A DNA stretch of 64,000 nucleotides, taken from the NCBI GenBank assembly GCA_005765155.1, contig VCCP01000001.1, positions 2,790,001-2,854,000 on the forward strand, read 5' to 3'. A program made the position numbers and the translations under genes. Origin of the DNA: Zelopaecilomyces penicillatus. Taxonomy: Eukaryota; Ascomycota; Sordariomycetes; Hypocreales; Pseudodiploosporaceae. Each line of letters opens with the position of its first letter. Within the stretch, counting starts at the first letter, position 1. This document shows, piece after piece, positions 37,731 to 50,832 of the stretch. The notes below the pieces were generated by a model. It saw nothing but the letters and a program-made list of their open reading frames with translations, was not told the DNA's origin and ran no database searches.

Positions 37731-39684
37731 TTAGAAGACCTTGTGCAAAGCACGTCTCCACGCGGGCCAAGATGCAATCTCGGCGCGGTAAGCGTTGATA
37801 TCATCCCAGTCAAGCTCACGACGACCAGTGTCGACGTCCATGGTGGCAATTGTGAGCCAAGGTGTGCGCTTCCACGCGTATCCGACGAGCCAGAAGAAAA
37901 TGACAACGGGAGCAGCCAAGTACGACTTGAAAAAGCCTTCGACAGTGTTGAATCCTGTCTTGCCAGGAGCGGCTACAATGGCAGTATAAAACTATAGGAC
38001 GCCTGTTAGCAACACAATAAAGATGGAAATCGAATCTTAAAAGGAACTGAGAATGGAGATCTTACCTGTGCCACCAAAACGATACCACAGAGCGCCAACC
38101 CGAGATATGAGCCTGCAACACCAAAAATAGCCTTGAACGGAATCTCGTCCACAGTGTGGCCGTTGTGTGCCCAGGCTTTGCGGAATCGGATGTGAGCAAG
38201 GCAGATGGAGCCCCATGTGAAAATGGCGGCAAGACCAGACAGAGCCAGGAGCCAGTCGAAGACGACGGGACCACTTGCGCTCAAGCTGACATATGCGAGA
38301 GGTCCGCAGAGAAGAATGGCGGCGACGGATGGGAGAGGTCGGCCCGACTTGTCAATATATGTGAAGAACTTGGGCGCATATCCTTGTTGAGCCAAAGCCG
38401 TCAGGGTTCGGGAACCACCATAGACACCAGAGACGCCAATGGACAAGACGGAGACGAGAATGACCACATTCATGAAATGATCAAAACCCTTCAGGCCAGC
38501 ATACTTGCCAACAAGAACGAAGGGTGAGGCCTTGGGATCGGCATAGGCAGAGTCGGACAACAGGGCCTTGTCGGTGCTGTCAATAAGAAGACCAACGAAG
38601 AAAAGACCGAGAACATAGAAGAGGGTAATTCGCCAGAAAACCTGCTTGATAGCGCCTGGCAGGGCCTTGACAGGGTTTTTCGACTCGGCAGCAGCCAGAC
38701 CAACTAGTTCGGTTCCGGAGAACGAGAAAGCTGCAGTAACAAAGACAGCACAGAAACCCTTAAAACCATTCTTGAACGCGCCTGGGTCATACCAGTACCG
38801 AGCACCCCAGTACTCGTTATAACGACCGGTTTTGGGACCTCCACCGAGGACGAGGACGAGAGAGATGATCATGAAGACGATGGTAGCGCCGAGCTTGATG
38901 ATAGAGGACCAAAATTCCTCTTCAGCATAGCCCAGTGTGCCGAACAAGTTAACGATAATGATGGCAACTAGGAAAATTGTGATCCAAACACCAATGGATA
39001 TCGTGTCGTTCCAGTATTGGATGGTGATAGCGCATACAGTCAGTTCTAGTGGAAGCACAACGGCCCACTGGAAAACATAGTTCCAGCCCATAGCGAAACC
39101 CCATGAAGGGTCGATGAAACGGGCCGAATAGGTATAGAAGCCACCAGAGACAGGATACATAACAGAGAGTTCACCGAGAGCGTACACTGTTTGCGAGACC
39201 GACGTTAGTACAGAGGTAGAGCGAACGAAAGAGGTGCCAGATCGTGAAGAAACATGCTATCCTACTTACCGACATTGAACATCATAATACCGATAATCAT
39301 AAAGTCAATCAGGAGAGAACCGGGGCCCTATGCGGTAAAACGTCAGTCGAGTCCGGTCATGATACGAAGGCAGACCATGAGAAATTGGCATATGGCAAGA
39401 CGTACACCTTTGCTGAGAGCACCTCCGGAACCGACGAAGAAACCGGCGCCGATGGAGCCTCCGATGGCAATCATGTGCAAATGGCGCGGTTTCATGGAAC
39501 GTTCAAGTTCGACTATACCAAGACCATACTCGCGCATCTTGAAAGACTCCAAGTTGAGGCCATTGCGCGTCATGAAGCTCTCCTCCCGATAGTCAACTGC
39601 ATCCTTGGCGACCACATGGGTAGAGCCATGAATATTGTCGCCCTTTTCGTTGGGCGTAACGATGCCTTCGTCCTTGGACGACAT
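37731..39684 (-). CDS. YAT-type amino-acid permease (APC superfamily)
   Basis: Four exons on the minus strand: 39684-39406, 39327-39270, 39186-38066 and 37991-37731 (1,719 bp, 572 aa). Introns are 78, 83 and 74 bp with canonical ends; the last has a gctaac branch point. The protein has a cytoplasmic N-tail (1-70), the first-membrane-span motif IAIGGSIGAGFFVGSG (72-87), GELSVMYPVSGGFYTYSARF in span 3, FSFSGTELVGLAAAES in span 6, about 12 spans, and a WDDINAYR-containing C-tail. These mark fungal plasma-membrane amino-acid/H+ symporters of the GAP1/INDA1 type; length is typical. The exact substrate range cannot be told. The usual GTIGTG in span 1 reads GSIGAG here. One HGATAR-type site (minus strand, 39,821-39,826) about 140 bp upstream could serve GATA-factor nitrogen control. 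The ATG chosen is the first after a C/T-rich leader; the frame is open further up without homology. Confidence 0.93.
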
Positions 39685-42600
39685 ATTGGCGGCAGACTCT
39701 TGAGCGAGTGGCCTGTCGATTGTGTGGATTGAGGAGAGGGATGTGAAGAGAAAACTAGAGCAATTATATGAAGAAGAGAAGGGGGATGGGTGGACTAGAA
39801 CTGGGGGATCGGCCTCTCTTTTATCAAGAGTGCGTTGGCTTGGAAGCTGTTGACAGGCAGGAGGGCCAGAGCGACACTTTATGCATGGAAGCTCTGCCAA
39901 ACGCAGAAAACGGCCGTTGCACCAGTCGCTGGGTCGTTTGGTTCCGGCCGGGGGCGATTCGAGAGGCTTGGACGGAGGGGAGCGTAGAGGCGTGGAGGGA
40001 GGGGATGCAGCCAACTAGCGATGTTCGAGACTTGGGATCCAGGGGGGTGGAAGTGATGATTGTGGTGTGTGGGAGGATTTGAGGGGGGGAGGTGAGGCGA
40101 GAGATTGGGGGTGTGGATCAGCGAACCTCACTACGGAGCACTAGTACTGTACGGGTGTGCCTTCCAGAGCATGAGCAACACGGAACAAGATGGAAGAAGG
40201 GGGCAGGAGCCGAGAGCCAAGCCTCTAGGTCTGTCAGGCTGGGCAGGCAGGAAGCTGGACTCGGATTGTTCATTCATGGCTATGGCCTGAAAAGCGGCAA
40301 AATAAATTGAACGAAATGGATGGGGGGACAAAGGGTCCTACCCAGTGAGCTGTGAAGGCTTCATATTCCATTCCGACTTCGAATCACTCACTAACCGACT
40401 TACAGGTTGGCAGAATCACAGGTTCTAATTCGCAGGAAACTGGCTTTTCATTTCCCATGTTGCGGCGCATCACAGTCACGCACAAACGCATACAACCACT
40501 CCTCGGACCAAGAGGCCCATTCCTCATCTTTGGGGCATTTTGTTATCAAGGAAGGCTGCATGGCTACAGGTCGGAGACGAAGAACCTACCTGCAGCCGTC
40601 GATACAGGGTTCATCATTGTCTGCCCAACAATCAACTCCTTCCTACCTTACATAGTACCTTTAGGTGTACTACTAGGTAGGTTGTAATATGTATCGTACA
40701 TACATACATACTACGTACGTTTCGCATGGCTCCAGCTCCATCTCTCCACGCCCGTCTGCACCCTGACAAAGTCCCAAACCCCAGGTCTTTGTTATTATGA
40801 CTCCACTCACACGCATGGCGTCGGACTGATCCTTGTCCCGGCAAGGCTCTTGGCTCACAGGCCCTTTCCCTGGCCTCGCTCACGCCCAGAGACAGTGCTG
40901 GGAATTTTACCATCTGATGGTGCAGATCTTGACGAGCTATTCAACCTCATCCAGGTCCTCCAACGGAAAAACCTCTGTTGGTATTTTGGCTGCACACTGA
41001 GAACACATTGAAGCACAACAAGGCATCACCTCAGCGCAAACGGCGAGCCGTACCGCACGGCACTGTACTCCCTCAACCACACGGGCAACAAAGCTGGCAA
41101 CAACATAGTAGACCAGGATGGAATGACACTGCACTGCGACCCTGTTGGCACTTTGAACGCTATTGCGATCCTCTGCTGATATCTGCATTTGCACCGCCCT
41201 GTCCCCGCGGTCCATGGCCCCAACTTACAAGCATGGCTCTGGCCACTCGTCTCCATAAGTTTGAACGTCCAGCTGGAATCCCCAAGGTAACGCTTTCCTC
41301 TCAGCCGGTGGGTCGCCAGAACAGCCAAGCCAAGGCTAGGCCCCAGCAGGGACGTGGCGCAAGGGATTCAAGACCAACCGGGAGCATCAACTCTAGTGTG
41401 CCACTGTCCACTCTCAGTACAACCCGAGTGCATGTCGCCCACCAGCCGAGGGGGACCTCGATTAAAATTAACCTTCAACGGCCAGCCTTTGGCGGCATGT
41501 ACTTGCAACAAAATGCTTGAATACCAGTTGGCCTGGTGGTGGATTGTGCGCTTCGTTGGGTGGACCACCTTGTCATTCAGCAACCACTCCTCCAAATGTG
41601 CCTAGAGCACCCAACAGATTGTCAAAACGCTAGAGGTAGCGCCAGAGTCGCCCCGATTCGCACCCACCTTGACCCATTCAACTCGGTACGACACCTGCCT
41701 TCACCTTCCCCTCACTCATGTTGCACGCCCAAACATCTCTATCGACACTGATACTAACTCCCGTCTCCGGCTATTGACATTCAGCTTTGGTGATATTCCA
41801 TTTCCTGCCGCTCTCCCCCGTTGCGGCGCGCACCAACAATTCGGGGCTTCCGGCCAGCGCCTAAGAACCCGTCTCTATTGCCTTTGACAGTTGCGACAAC
41901 AGCCACGCGACCCTCCCCATTTGTCCATACATCAGAACACGCCGCGCACCATGACAACAAGCCTCATCTGGCCTCGCCTCCAATGGAACGCGGCCCCTCT
42001 TCGTCCCCACCCGGAAGATAGCACCAAAACCTCTGGTTGGTGGTGCCAGACCCCATGCAGACATGACGAGCAAACAACTGGCCTATCAACATTTGCCTAC
42101 TTCCTGGGCTTCAACCAGTCACCAGCAACACAATAATAGCACTGGTCCACTCTGCAGCCTTCATTGGGTCAAGCCAAGAGCCTTCTCGCCCCCATTGGAT
42201 CGCGCCGTCATCCCTGCCTCCCATTGCCACACATTTATTCACCCGTGCGTGTGGGTGGCGACATTTGCTTCCATGCAGCCTTCCAACAACCTTCTCCCCC
42301 CCGATGACCTTCCCCTCTCGGTACTCAGCTAGATGCTTGGCCCGAGACGGCGGCGGGTCACTTCTGGCCCAAGTCTGCATACTTTTGGTATCATCCCCGG
42401 CTACCTCTCTGCTAGAAGCCTGAACTTTTGGAATACGGGGCAGCCTGCACAAACGTGAGCCACCGATCTTCTGGGAGAAACTACGAGTAGTCTGCCTGTA
42501 ATTCCATATGAAGGAAGGAGTGCGCCAGGTGCATCGACTACGTATTAATCTATTTGCACTTCTGGGTGAATAGATGTACTATTCATCTACTCCTAGTACA

Positions 42601-45600
42601 ATGCAAATTCTTCAAGGTTGAAATAATTAGAAACGTACACCCCGCCGAAAATACCTCCATTATGGATTCTGTTGTGCAAAGTACGTTGTATGTTGCAAGC
42701 TATCGTGTTGCATTGAAATTCTCCATCCAACATGTGGTAAATGCGCATGAACTGCATTACCTACGGTCGCCAGCGCCCGTGCCTAACAAGTCTGACAGCC
42801 GTTACCACAGGCGCCAAACACGCCATCTGAGGTGACCCAGAAAGCCATTGCGCTGGGGGCTGGTAAAGCCTGCATGGTTTGACAACTAGACTGAATGAAG
42901 GGAGGGAATATTGGATCCAGGGACCACTTAACGTTGGATGAGTACGGGAATGAAGAAGATTCATCCTGAAAGTTTTGATTCTATCACACGAAACGGCGTC
43001 GAATTCTCAGCTCTAAGTGTCAGTCCGCCAGGTGAGACTGAGCTCGCCAAGCATTTGCTCTTATCATGGACCCGTCGGTGAACTCCTGCTCATTGCAGCC
43101 TAGATCGACATGACTTGTTAAGTATTCCTTTGGTTTTAGGCTGCCAGCTCTGTCTAGACCGTATAATCCCACAACATTAAAATCTCGCTGTTTTTCTTGG
43201 AGTGAGTCCTTTATCCAGGTCCTCCTGACCAAATCCCGTCACATGTGCCAACCCTTGGCATGATGTGTGACGCCATTTTTGCCTATGCCGCAAGCTTCGG
43301 CTACTGCAATAGATGGGGGATCGGTTCACAGGGCCGGAGTTTGACGAACAGCCAAGAGACAGCCACCACCCTCCTCGAGTAGGCGCTAGAATGCGATAAC
43401 TCTTTTCCAGAAAACGCCTCCAAATCTTGGAATACAAACTCTTGGGGATCATGGAGGAGGCAACCATGGTGGTGTGTGTGGTAGTCGCCAGCACGCCGCC
43501 GGGATCCATTGTGTGTGGGAGAGGCCCGAGTGGTGGCAGTTTTCCTACCCGAGGCTGAACTGAGAAGCAAGGGTTGATTCCAAGTGCTCTTTTCAATGAA
43601 ACCAAACACAAACATCCTGTGTCCCTGTACTTTGCAGACAACCGCGATATAATGCGGTAAGATGATGCATCGCGGGAAGAAAGCACAGTCACTGGCCCTA
43701 GCCCATCTTGACACGCGTCATTGTCCATCACATGTGGTTAACACCCTTGTGATGGGTGAAGTGACCTTGTCGATTCTTTTTCTTCACGCCGCAGTGCGAC
43801 GGAAAACACAGACCACAGCTTCTTTGCTCTGTATCATGCAATATACAAGGGGGCTGATAGCGGTGGGTCCTCTTGGAGCAGCTTTCTCCCTGCGGTTTAC
43901 CTATAGCCTTGCTGGTTGGTCTAGATCAAATTGCCTTGTCTACCACCCATACATCGTATCCACAGGACTATGTTGCCTGTTATCTACAATTGTTGTACTC
44001 CGCACAATGTACGCATACTGTACAGTAGTATTATTTACCTGCCTTATCTGTCAGCAACACTTAGAATACACAGGGGCATCTAGTTTAACGGAATTCTGTT
44101 TAAAAATGCAGGTCAAACAGAAGAGTGCCATCGAATACCTAATCGGTATACTAAAGCATAAAGAGTAAATAAGCTTAGGGTAGGTCATGCTGAAAGCAGC
44201 TCAATTCGTCCAACAAGGCATTGGTAAAAAGGATGTGGCTGCTGCAAGCCATGCCAGTGTCCGCGCTTGGCAAACATTCACTTGCCGCGACTGGGAAGCC
44301 TCACTCACTGTCCTTGCTCACCCCGCAAAGAACATCCGAGTGCGAAGTGTGCTTCGTATGAAGTACTCTTGCCTTTTGGGGGTCAAGGTGGGACGATGCG
44401 GAAACCTTCCATGTTGGCCTATTTGCCTCACTGTAGCATATTACTACGTAGAATAGATGGTGTCCCTACACCACCCATCTCATATAGAGTTGTAAATATT
44501 ATATTGAGTTACTTGGCAATTACAGTCGATATGTCTTTGTAGATAGATGTATGTGAGCGAGATGGAGTGGCAAGACGGAGAAAGGCGTGCATTGTACGGA
44601 TACCCCAGAGAAGGGTCAAGCCGCCATGGACTTGTTGCCCTTTTGGGACAATTCCCCGCCCGGCTGAGTTCTCCTGTTGGCTTGCGACAGATGGGTTGGT
44701 GAAGCTGGCAAGTTGATGAGCGAGCACGGGTCATTCGGTCGACGAAGGGGGACGCAAAGGCGGGGGGGGGGAGTCCGGTGAGGCCGCCCTGGCCCAACAC
44801 AACCAAGCACCACGAAACCCACTCCAAACCGGCGCTTGGAGCAACGGACGGACTGGCGCGACGGATACATTCACTGTAGTAGGTAGACGGCCAGCCAGTA
44901 ACCAACCGTCCAGATCAATCGCAAAGGGGTGGCGCTAACTACATGGTTAATTTAGTCACAGCTGGCCACAGCTCAGTGGGGACCTGGGGATGGATTTGAA
45001 GTATTGGACTCGGGGGTGGTGACTTATCAGGTAATGATAATAATCGTTTGCTTATTGTGGGCTAATAAAGCAAGTAATTATCTTGCATCAACAGCCTGTG
45101 GGTAAAAAAAGATGCCTTCCTAATTATATTGCTAGGTAATCAAGGCACCTCAGCACACTTTGTCAGCAACTGCAACAGTCAGTAGCGACCGTGCATCAAA
45201 GATTTAACCGAGACGCAAATGGCAGGACAGAGCACCCAGGGTCTTAAATGCTAGGCATGACCGAGGGCAGATGGGCAGAAATGCATATATCCATGGCACT
45301 AAATGTTATTATAGGTGCAAGGCCGGCAGTGGAAAGAAGGGAGATGGAAAAGGTGATACGGTACTCCGTACTCCATTTGGTAAACCGGAATGGTATGAAT
45401 GGAGCAAGATGTGTACCTACCTACCTAGGTACTAAGCTTACCAGCTTGTGATACTCGTTAGCATGGATCAAATGCTTGGCACTATTGAGCTAACCTAAGA
45501 CCTTCCTACCTACGTACAAATAGTACCTATATATGTATAGCCATTACAGGTGTGGTACTATTAACTGTACCTTTTACCTTTATTGCAGCGTGCCAAATTA

Positions 45601-48600
45601 AAGGATCCTAGCAGATCTACTGGCTACCTAGCCCAACCGCCGCAACTCGCCCAAATTCCCTTCGTACTAGCAAGGTATCCAGCCCACCTTGCACCCAACC
45701 GCATGGGAAGTATCAAGTGGAGAAGCTGGTGAAGCACAAGGGCAGCAGACACGGGTGGGGGATGCAACTGCAATGGGAGCCATGATAAACGGACCCGGGG
45801 TTTTATTGTGCCCTGCTGAATCCGCGGGCCTGGGCCATGCTACCTCCCCATGAATAGCCATGAATAGCACCTCTATCTTGCCGCTGAAAATACCCTCCCT
45901 GCCTTACAAACACAGCCGGTCCTGGGGTGTATCATTGAGCTGTTAGAGTCGAGGTCCCGCAGCACGGTTGTATGCACGAATCTATTCAACTCGCCCGTAC
46001 CTGTAAGCATCTAGGTGGGGTGCATGTTGACTAACGAACAACGGCAGTATGAATTGAGATAATGAGGAGCCACCCCCGATAGTTTTTGTGTACACAACCT
46101 GGGAGCTGCTGGCCACTATTATTACCTGGGCTGGTGTTTTTGGTGCTGACGGGCGGGTCCTGGGGCTAGATAGCACCTAATCGAGAGCCCCATCCCCTAC
46201 AACTTCACGGACGCACGGCGTTTTATGCCTAATCATCGCTCTTGCCTGAGAACCAGCTGTCAGCTTAGGTGTAGAAAGCCCATGCTAATGCCGCAACATC
46301 AGCTTACCTGTATGAAAACCTCACTCCCTCTATCTCTCTCTGCTCTATCGCTACATCCCGCATGTCTCCACCTCTACATTCATCACAGATTTCATCTGTC
46401 AGCGTTTCTGCTCATAGCGTTCATGATGATGACCACCAGGGGACCCCACCATGCCGAACGGTAGTTTGTGGTGGAGGAGCCCGGGCCGTATGATCTCGCC
46501 TTGTCTTGCCTTGTCTTGCCTTGTCTTGCCTTGTCCACGACTCCCGCTCGTTCCACATCACCAATGTCTTCGATAGGGTGCCATGAGACATGCCTGTAAG
46601 TAGCAGTATGCACCGGCCGGCCTGCTTGTCAACTCTAAAAATATGGAGGCCGCTTGGAGAGCGCAAGGTGAACGAGCGCTTTGATCAATTGACGGGTCAA
46701 GCTGACTGCAACCAGCCAGCCGCAACGGAGAAGCCACCGAATGCGTCTATGCTCTTGACCTTGATGTGCCGTGCCGTTACATTTGAAATCACTAAGTGTG
46801 AATACTTACTGTAGGCCATCAACAAAGTGTCATAGTTTATACAAGCTCACTCACCCTGTCTACCTTTACGGAGCTCGGCACAGTCTTTTTTGCCGACAGC
46901 CTCTTTGTGGAGCTCGGGCTCTTACGCTATTAATGTCTTCCTCACCAACCTTTAGACAATAATACCTAATATTTCACGAACAACGTTGATGGTCGTTGGC
47001 TGCTACAGTTGAGACGTAACAACATGGCATTTCATAACTTACACTATACAGTTGCGCTCCTCACATCGCCCTCAATCTGCTTCATGCACCCGTCAAGCCT
47101 GCCTATTCGCCCACACGCCGTTCTTTTTCTTCTTGAGCCGCGTACAGGCGAGAGAACCCTCGTGGCTGATGGGGAGGGGGGAGGGGGTGCAGACGAAGTC
47201 ACTTGGCTTGGTTACGCCATCCAGTTACCCGCCGTCGGGCAACCACTTAGGATAACCGTCCCAACTTGTCATGCATACCAAGTTGAGTTTCTGGGCACTT
47301 TTCTATCACATAGATTGTGTTAGTGCAACGCCGTTTCAGGCTGAATATCGAACCAGCGCAATTATTGCAAAACTCCATAATAGCTTCTCCATACTCAGTT
47401 CCATGACGAGTTCGCCGCCATCGAGACCAGGTGGCTTTTCCATCTCCCCGCGGGGTTGGCCGTTTCAATTACGTACAAAGGGACCCAAACGCCACGGACG
47501 ATCGTTGTGTTCGCCTCACAATATCCCCCAGTTTTGCCCACCCCACGTCTCCGACAGACCCCATTCAATTCGCCAATTAACTCTAAATCCTCAGAACGAA
47601 GGAATCTGGGGTTCGTCTAGGCCAGCCCCTCGGCTCCAGGCTTGGGTATTCATGGCTCTATACTGTACACCTATGCGCCGGTACACACACCTTATCCAGA
47701 TGGACGGAGTTGAGCCCGAGATCAACCACACCCCTTTCAAGGTTTTCGCACACTTGACATGCACGAGCGGAAAACTATTTAGAACAGCCCGCATGTGGCT
47801 GTTGGCGCGGCGCCGCCTTATGTAGTTCATCGCTCGCATAATGATAAAAAAAGAGTACAAGTGTTGACACGCCGTCGAATGTACGATACCGAAAAACCGA
47901 TGATTACCTGAATGGGCAAATGAGATAAATGCCTCTTGTTTTTTTACCCACCTTGCCACCCCTTTCGATTTCTAGCAAACTATTCAAACTGACGCCCCAT
48001 CCGACCACAAGTGTGTATTCGAGTGTGGATCGGCAATCCGCGGCTGAAAACTCCTACTGGGATGTTTCGTGTTCGATCCCCATGCATGGACGAAGAAGTC
48101 GATGATCCTATCCCAGTCCCAATGCCCCCCCCTTTATCCCTATTCCTTATCACCCTCCCACCAGGCAATCCCACAGTTCATGCAACAAATGGGCTGGTAG
48201 TTGGAAAGTATAGTGTCGTTTACAAACTTGAATATCCTTCGAATCACTTTAGCTACTTGTTTGAAATTGAATTACACAAGACAGACTAGGCATGCTTTAT
48301 TCTGTAAGTTACAAGGCGCCCGTTGCTGTTTGGGGCGTTTTTATGGCGTCAAACGCTCGGTGTCTGTGTGGCACATACCATCAAGTAGAGAGCTACTTTT
48401 GGGCAATTCCATGGATGATGCTTTTAATACAGAAGGATACCCTTGCCATCACATGATTTTTTTTTTGTAACAAGCGTTCTTAGTTTTGCAATCTTGGGGC
48501 AAGTTGAACTGCTCCTTGTGCATATGGTATGACCACTTACCGTCTAGTATTTGCCATGACTTTCTATACACATGGTGGGTGAGCATGCTTGTCAATGCCT

Positions 48601-49983
48601 GATCATTACATGAAGATATGGTATTGGTGGTAGAGGCTATCTCGCATACCCGTGCCACCCTCGCAAGCCCAGGCTTGGCGCACAATGTTGGATACATGCG
48701 CAGGGTATGTTGAGCGCCACACACTAGTAGACTCACTACACCTAATTACACAAGTGAGTGCCCGCGCTGGGATTTCCCAGTTAGACGCCACGAGGCAACC
48801 AGACGGCCACGCCGATCCAAAGAGAAGACGGTAGCTCAGTTGAGAGGTTTCCAGGGAAGCTCTTTTTGGAAAGAAAACCCGCCTACAAAGTGCAAAACAG
48901 GATGTCGCTGACTGCAAACTGGCATCGCTGTGCTCCGATGGCTGAGCGCCACAGCGACGGGGTTGATGGCGATGGCGATGGCGATGATGCGGATGTGCAT
49001 GCTGCTCAAGCTGGGTGATGGCAACGGGATATTGGAATAGTCTTTGCATTGCAGAGGAGTGAGGAAGTTGATACTAATCCGTGTCCACCGCTCTGGGCAT
49101 ATGCCCACAGGGCCACACACATACGCGCAAGATGTACATGGTAGCATGAGTTAAATGGCAGTCTTCCCCTCCGGCTCCCACACAGGTAGCCGGATAAACA
49201 TATCTTGAAGCGGAAATTTGTTCCTGTTGGAGGATTGAGGCCGGGGTGATGCGCTTGACAAACGGAGAAGTGGACAGATAAGGTTGTGCTGGACTATGAC
49301 ATGGACGCCGTTCCCGGCCATCCATGCCGGAGCCAGCTGTGCCGCCAGTGGATGACTAATAACTAGCAATTGCCAAAGTGAGGTCCTGTTGTCCATACCA
49401 CGAGTAAGAAAGAGTATGGTTGTTTGGTGTTTTCGTTTTCAGCCAGCAATGATGGTATAGACAAGACCGAGGTCCAACAGGCCAAACGTCTGGCTCCACG
49501 ACGCTGGGGGGGCTACAGTTTTCTTTCCTGAGTGTATCACATTTCCCCCCTCGAACTAACGGAATGTCGGCACGGCCAACGCAACGAACCTTTTTGCATG
49601 GCTTCTTCAGCTGCTGCGCCATAGTAGCTGACGTCGCCAACCTTATTCCGAGCATACCAGTCAATTGATCCGTTGCTTTTTGGCCCGAGTGCACGCTTGT
49701 CGGAATTCTTACGAAACCTCGCGACCTTTTTTTCACCCTCACGTTTCATCCATTTGCCTTTGGCGCACCTTGCTTTCCCTCCCTCCATCCCGCTCTTCCT
49801 TCTATCACTTTCAGGTCCTAGCCTTATCTGAGGCTCTATTTGACAACCAATAAACATTACCATATCACACTACCATCCCTGTCACCAGGGAGTAGTAGTC
49901 AAGCTGTTATCGCATCTTTTCGCTCCACTGCGGGTCTAGGCTAGAACCAACTCTAGGATCCAAGTCCATTGCAACTTCCAAGC
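39685..49983. other. 10.3-kb divergent interval without a supported gene
   Basis: Between the divergent permease and Cys-repeat genes no frame carries recognisable domains, and frames up to about 180 codons on both strands overlap one another. A C/T-rich stretch at 41,640-41,950 ending in GCACCATG resembles a promoter and leader; the frame that follows runs only about 62 codons. Microrepeats: TACCTA-type (about 45,415-45,430 and 45,505-45,535), TTGTCTTGCC units (46,498-46,536) and GATGGC units (48,965-48,985). It may hold long regulatory DNA, noncoding RNAs or lineage-specific small genes. Confidence 0.55.
46498..46536 (+). repeat. Tandem TTGTCTTGCC minisatellite
   Basis: About 3.9 perfect copies of a 10-bp unit, TTGTCTTGCC. 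Confidence 0.85.
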
Positions 49984-50832
49984 ATGGGATCTGCCTCCGA
50001 GGATGAGGAATCTGCCCGCGGCAAGATCCCTGATATGCCTCAGCGGGGCAACTATCGCCAGACTGTCGCCATTGAAGGGGAAGACGACGAGGAGGAATAC
50101 CAACTGAGTTTTCTTGACCAACCGCCAACTTATCAGGCCGCAACTTCTGCTAGGCCAGCTCACACACCAAACACGACCACGGTCAGTACGGAAGTGGGCT
50201 TCGAGGTTGCAGCACAGTCAATTCCCATAGGTGGTAGACTGGATGAGGTTGAGGAAGAGTCCGACGATGGCTATACGAACAACGGCAACCAACATGACAA
50301 CAACATCGATGATAATAATAATGAAGAAGAAGAGGAGGAGGGAGGAGACGATTATGATGACGACGATGATGATTATGCCGACATTGACGACACTGCCGCT
50401 TTGATGGGCGGGGAACGGGAACAGCCGACACGGAATGAGTCGCCGAGCCACAGGCCTGCCGCTCCCGCGTCGTCCACCCGCGACGGATACCGTCCCACGG
50501 CACCCATGATGTGGGACGACCACGAGCGCAACGGCCACTGGAACGACCTCAGAGACCAGCCTGGCTGTTGCGGCGGAGACAGTGGTGGCTGCTGTTTCTC
50601 TAGTCGCGGTGGCTGCTTCTTCTCCGATCGAGGCGGCTGCTTTTTCTCGGACCGTGATGGATTCTGCTGCTCTGATCGCGGCGGCTGCTTCTACTCCGAT
50701 ACGCGCGGCTGCTGTTTCTCCAATAACGGGGGATGTTTCTTCTCTGACACACATGGCTGTTGCTTTGCCAGCGGCGGCGCGTGTTGCTGCAGCCAGGCAC
50801 CGGCGGGCAAGGGGAACAACATAAGACTATGA
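49984..50832 (+). CDS. Acidic protein with Cys-rich octapeptide repeats and a PPxY motif
   Basis: Single exon, 282 aa; the ATG at 49,984 is the first in frame. There are three zones. The N-terminus has an Rsp5/WW-type PPTY motif at 47-50. A very acidic, Asn/Asp/Glu-rich low-complexity region spans 87-136. The C-terminus (202-271) is built of eight 8-residue repeats, consensus G-C-[CF]-F-S-D-[RT]-G, plus a ninth degenerate copy ending ACCCSQ. The DNA is a 24-bp tandem repeat with silent and conservative changes, so the peptide pattern is being kept. No signal peptide or membrane span is evident. Clustered Cys next to Phe could be palmitoylated for membrane attachment or bind metal. PPTY suggests ubiquitin-ligase adaptor contact. 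All functions are inference; I do not recognise a named family. A CCAAT box lies at 49,847-49,851. Confidence 0.75.
   Translation: MGSASEDEESARGKIPDMPQRGNYRQTVAIEGEDDEEEYQLSFLDQPPTYQAATSARPAHTPNTTTVSTEVGFEVAAQSIPIGGRLDEVEEESDDGYTNNGNQHDNNIDDNNNEEEEEEGGDDYDDDDDDYADIDDTAALMGGEREQPTRNESPSHRPAAPASSTRDGYRPTAPMMWDDHERNGHWNDLRDQPGCCGGDSGGCCFSSRGGCFFSDRGGCFFSDRDGFCCSDRGGCFYSDTRGCCFSNNGGCFFSDTHGCCFASGGACCCSQAPAGKGNNIRL
50587..50796 (+). repeat. 24-bp coding tandem repeat (Cys-rich octapeptides)
   Basis: Nine units of eight codons. Units 1-3 and 7 are closest; unit 4 swaps the Cys position (GFCCSDRG). Codon-level divergence between units shows it is not a fresh expansion. Confidence 0.85.

Noticed and set aside
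39685..40014. 110-residue N-terminal extension of the permease
   Set aside because: It is open only by chance through a C/T-rich leader, has no homology to permeases and is not required; the ATG at 39,684 fits family length.
40978..41520. 180-codon plus-strand frame as a gene
   Set aside because: Pro/Gln/Arg-rich residues without a family match; overlapping frames on the minus strand.
43177..43731. 184-codon minus-strand frame as a gene
   Set aside because: No motif; it overlaps other frames of similar length, has atypical composition and no splice or promoter context.
47271..47825. 184-codon plus-strand frame as a gene
   Set aside because: No recognisable domain and overlapping frames on the other strand; treated as chance.
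50218..50754. 178-codon minus-strand Ala/Val/Ile-rich frame
   Set aside because: It is the antisense shadow of the Cys-repeat gene's repetitive sequence.
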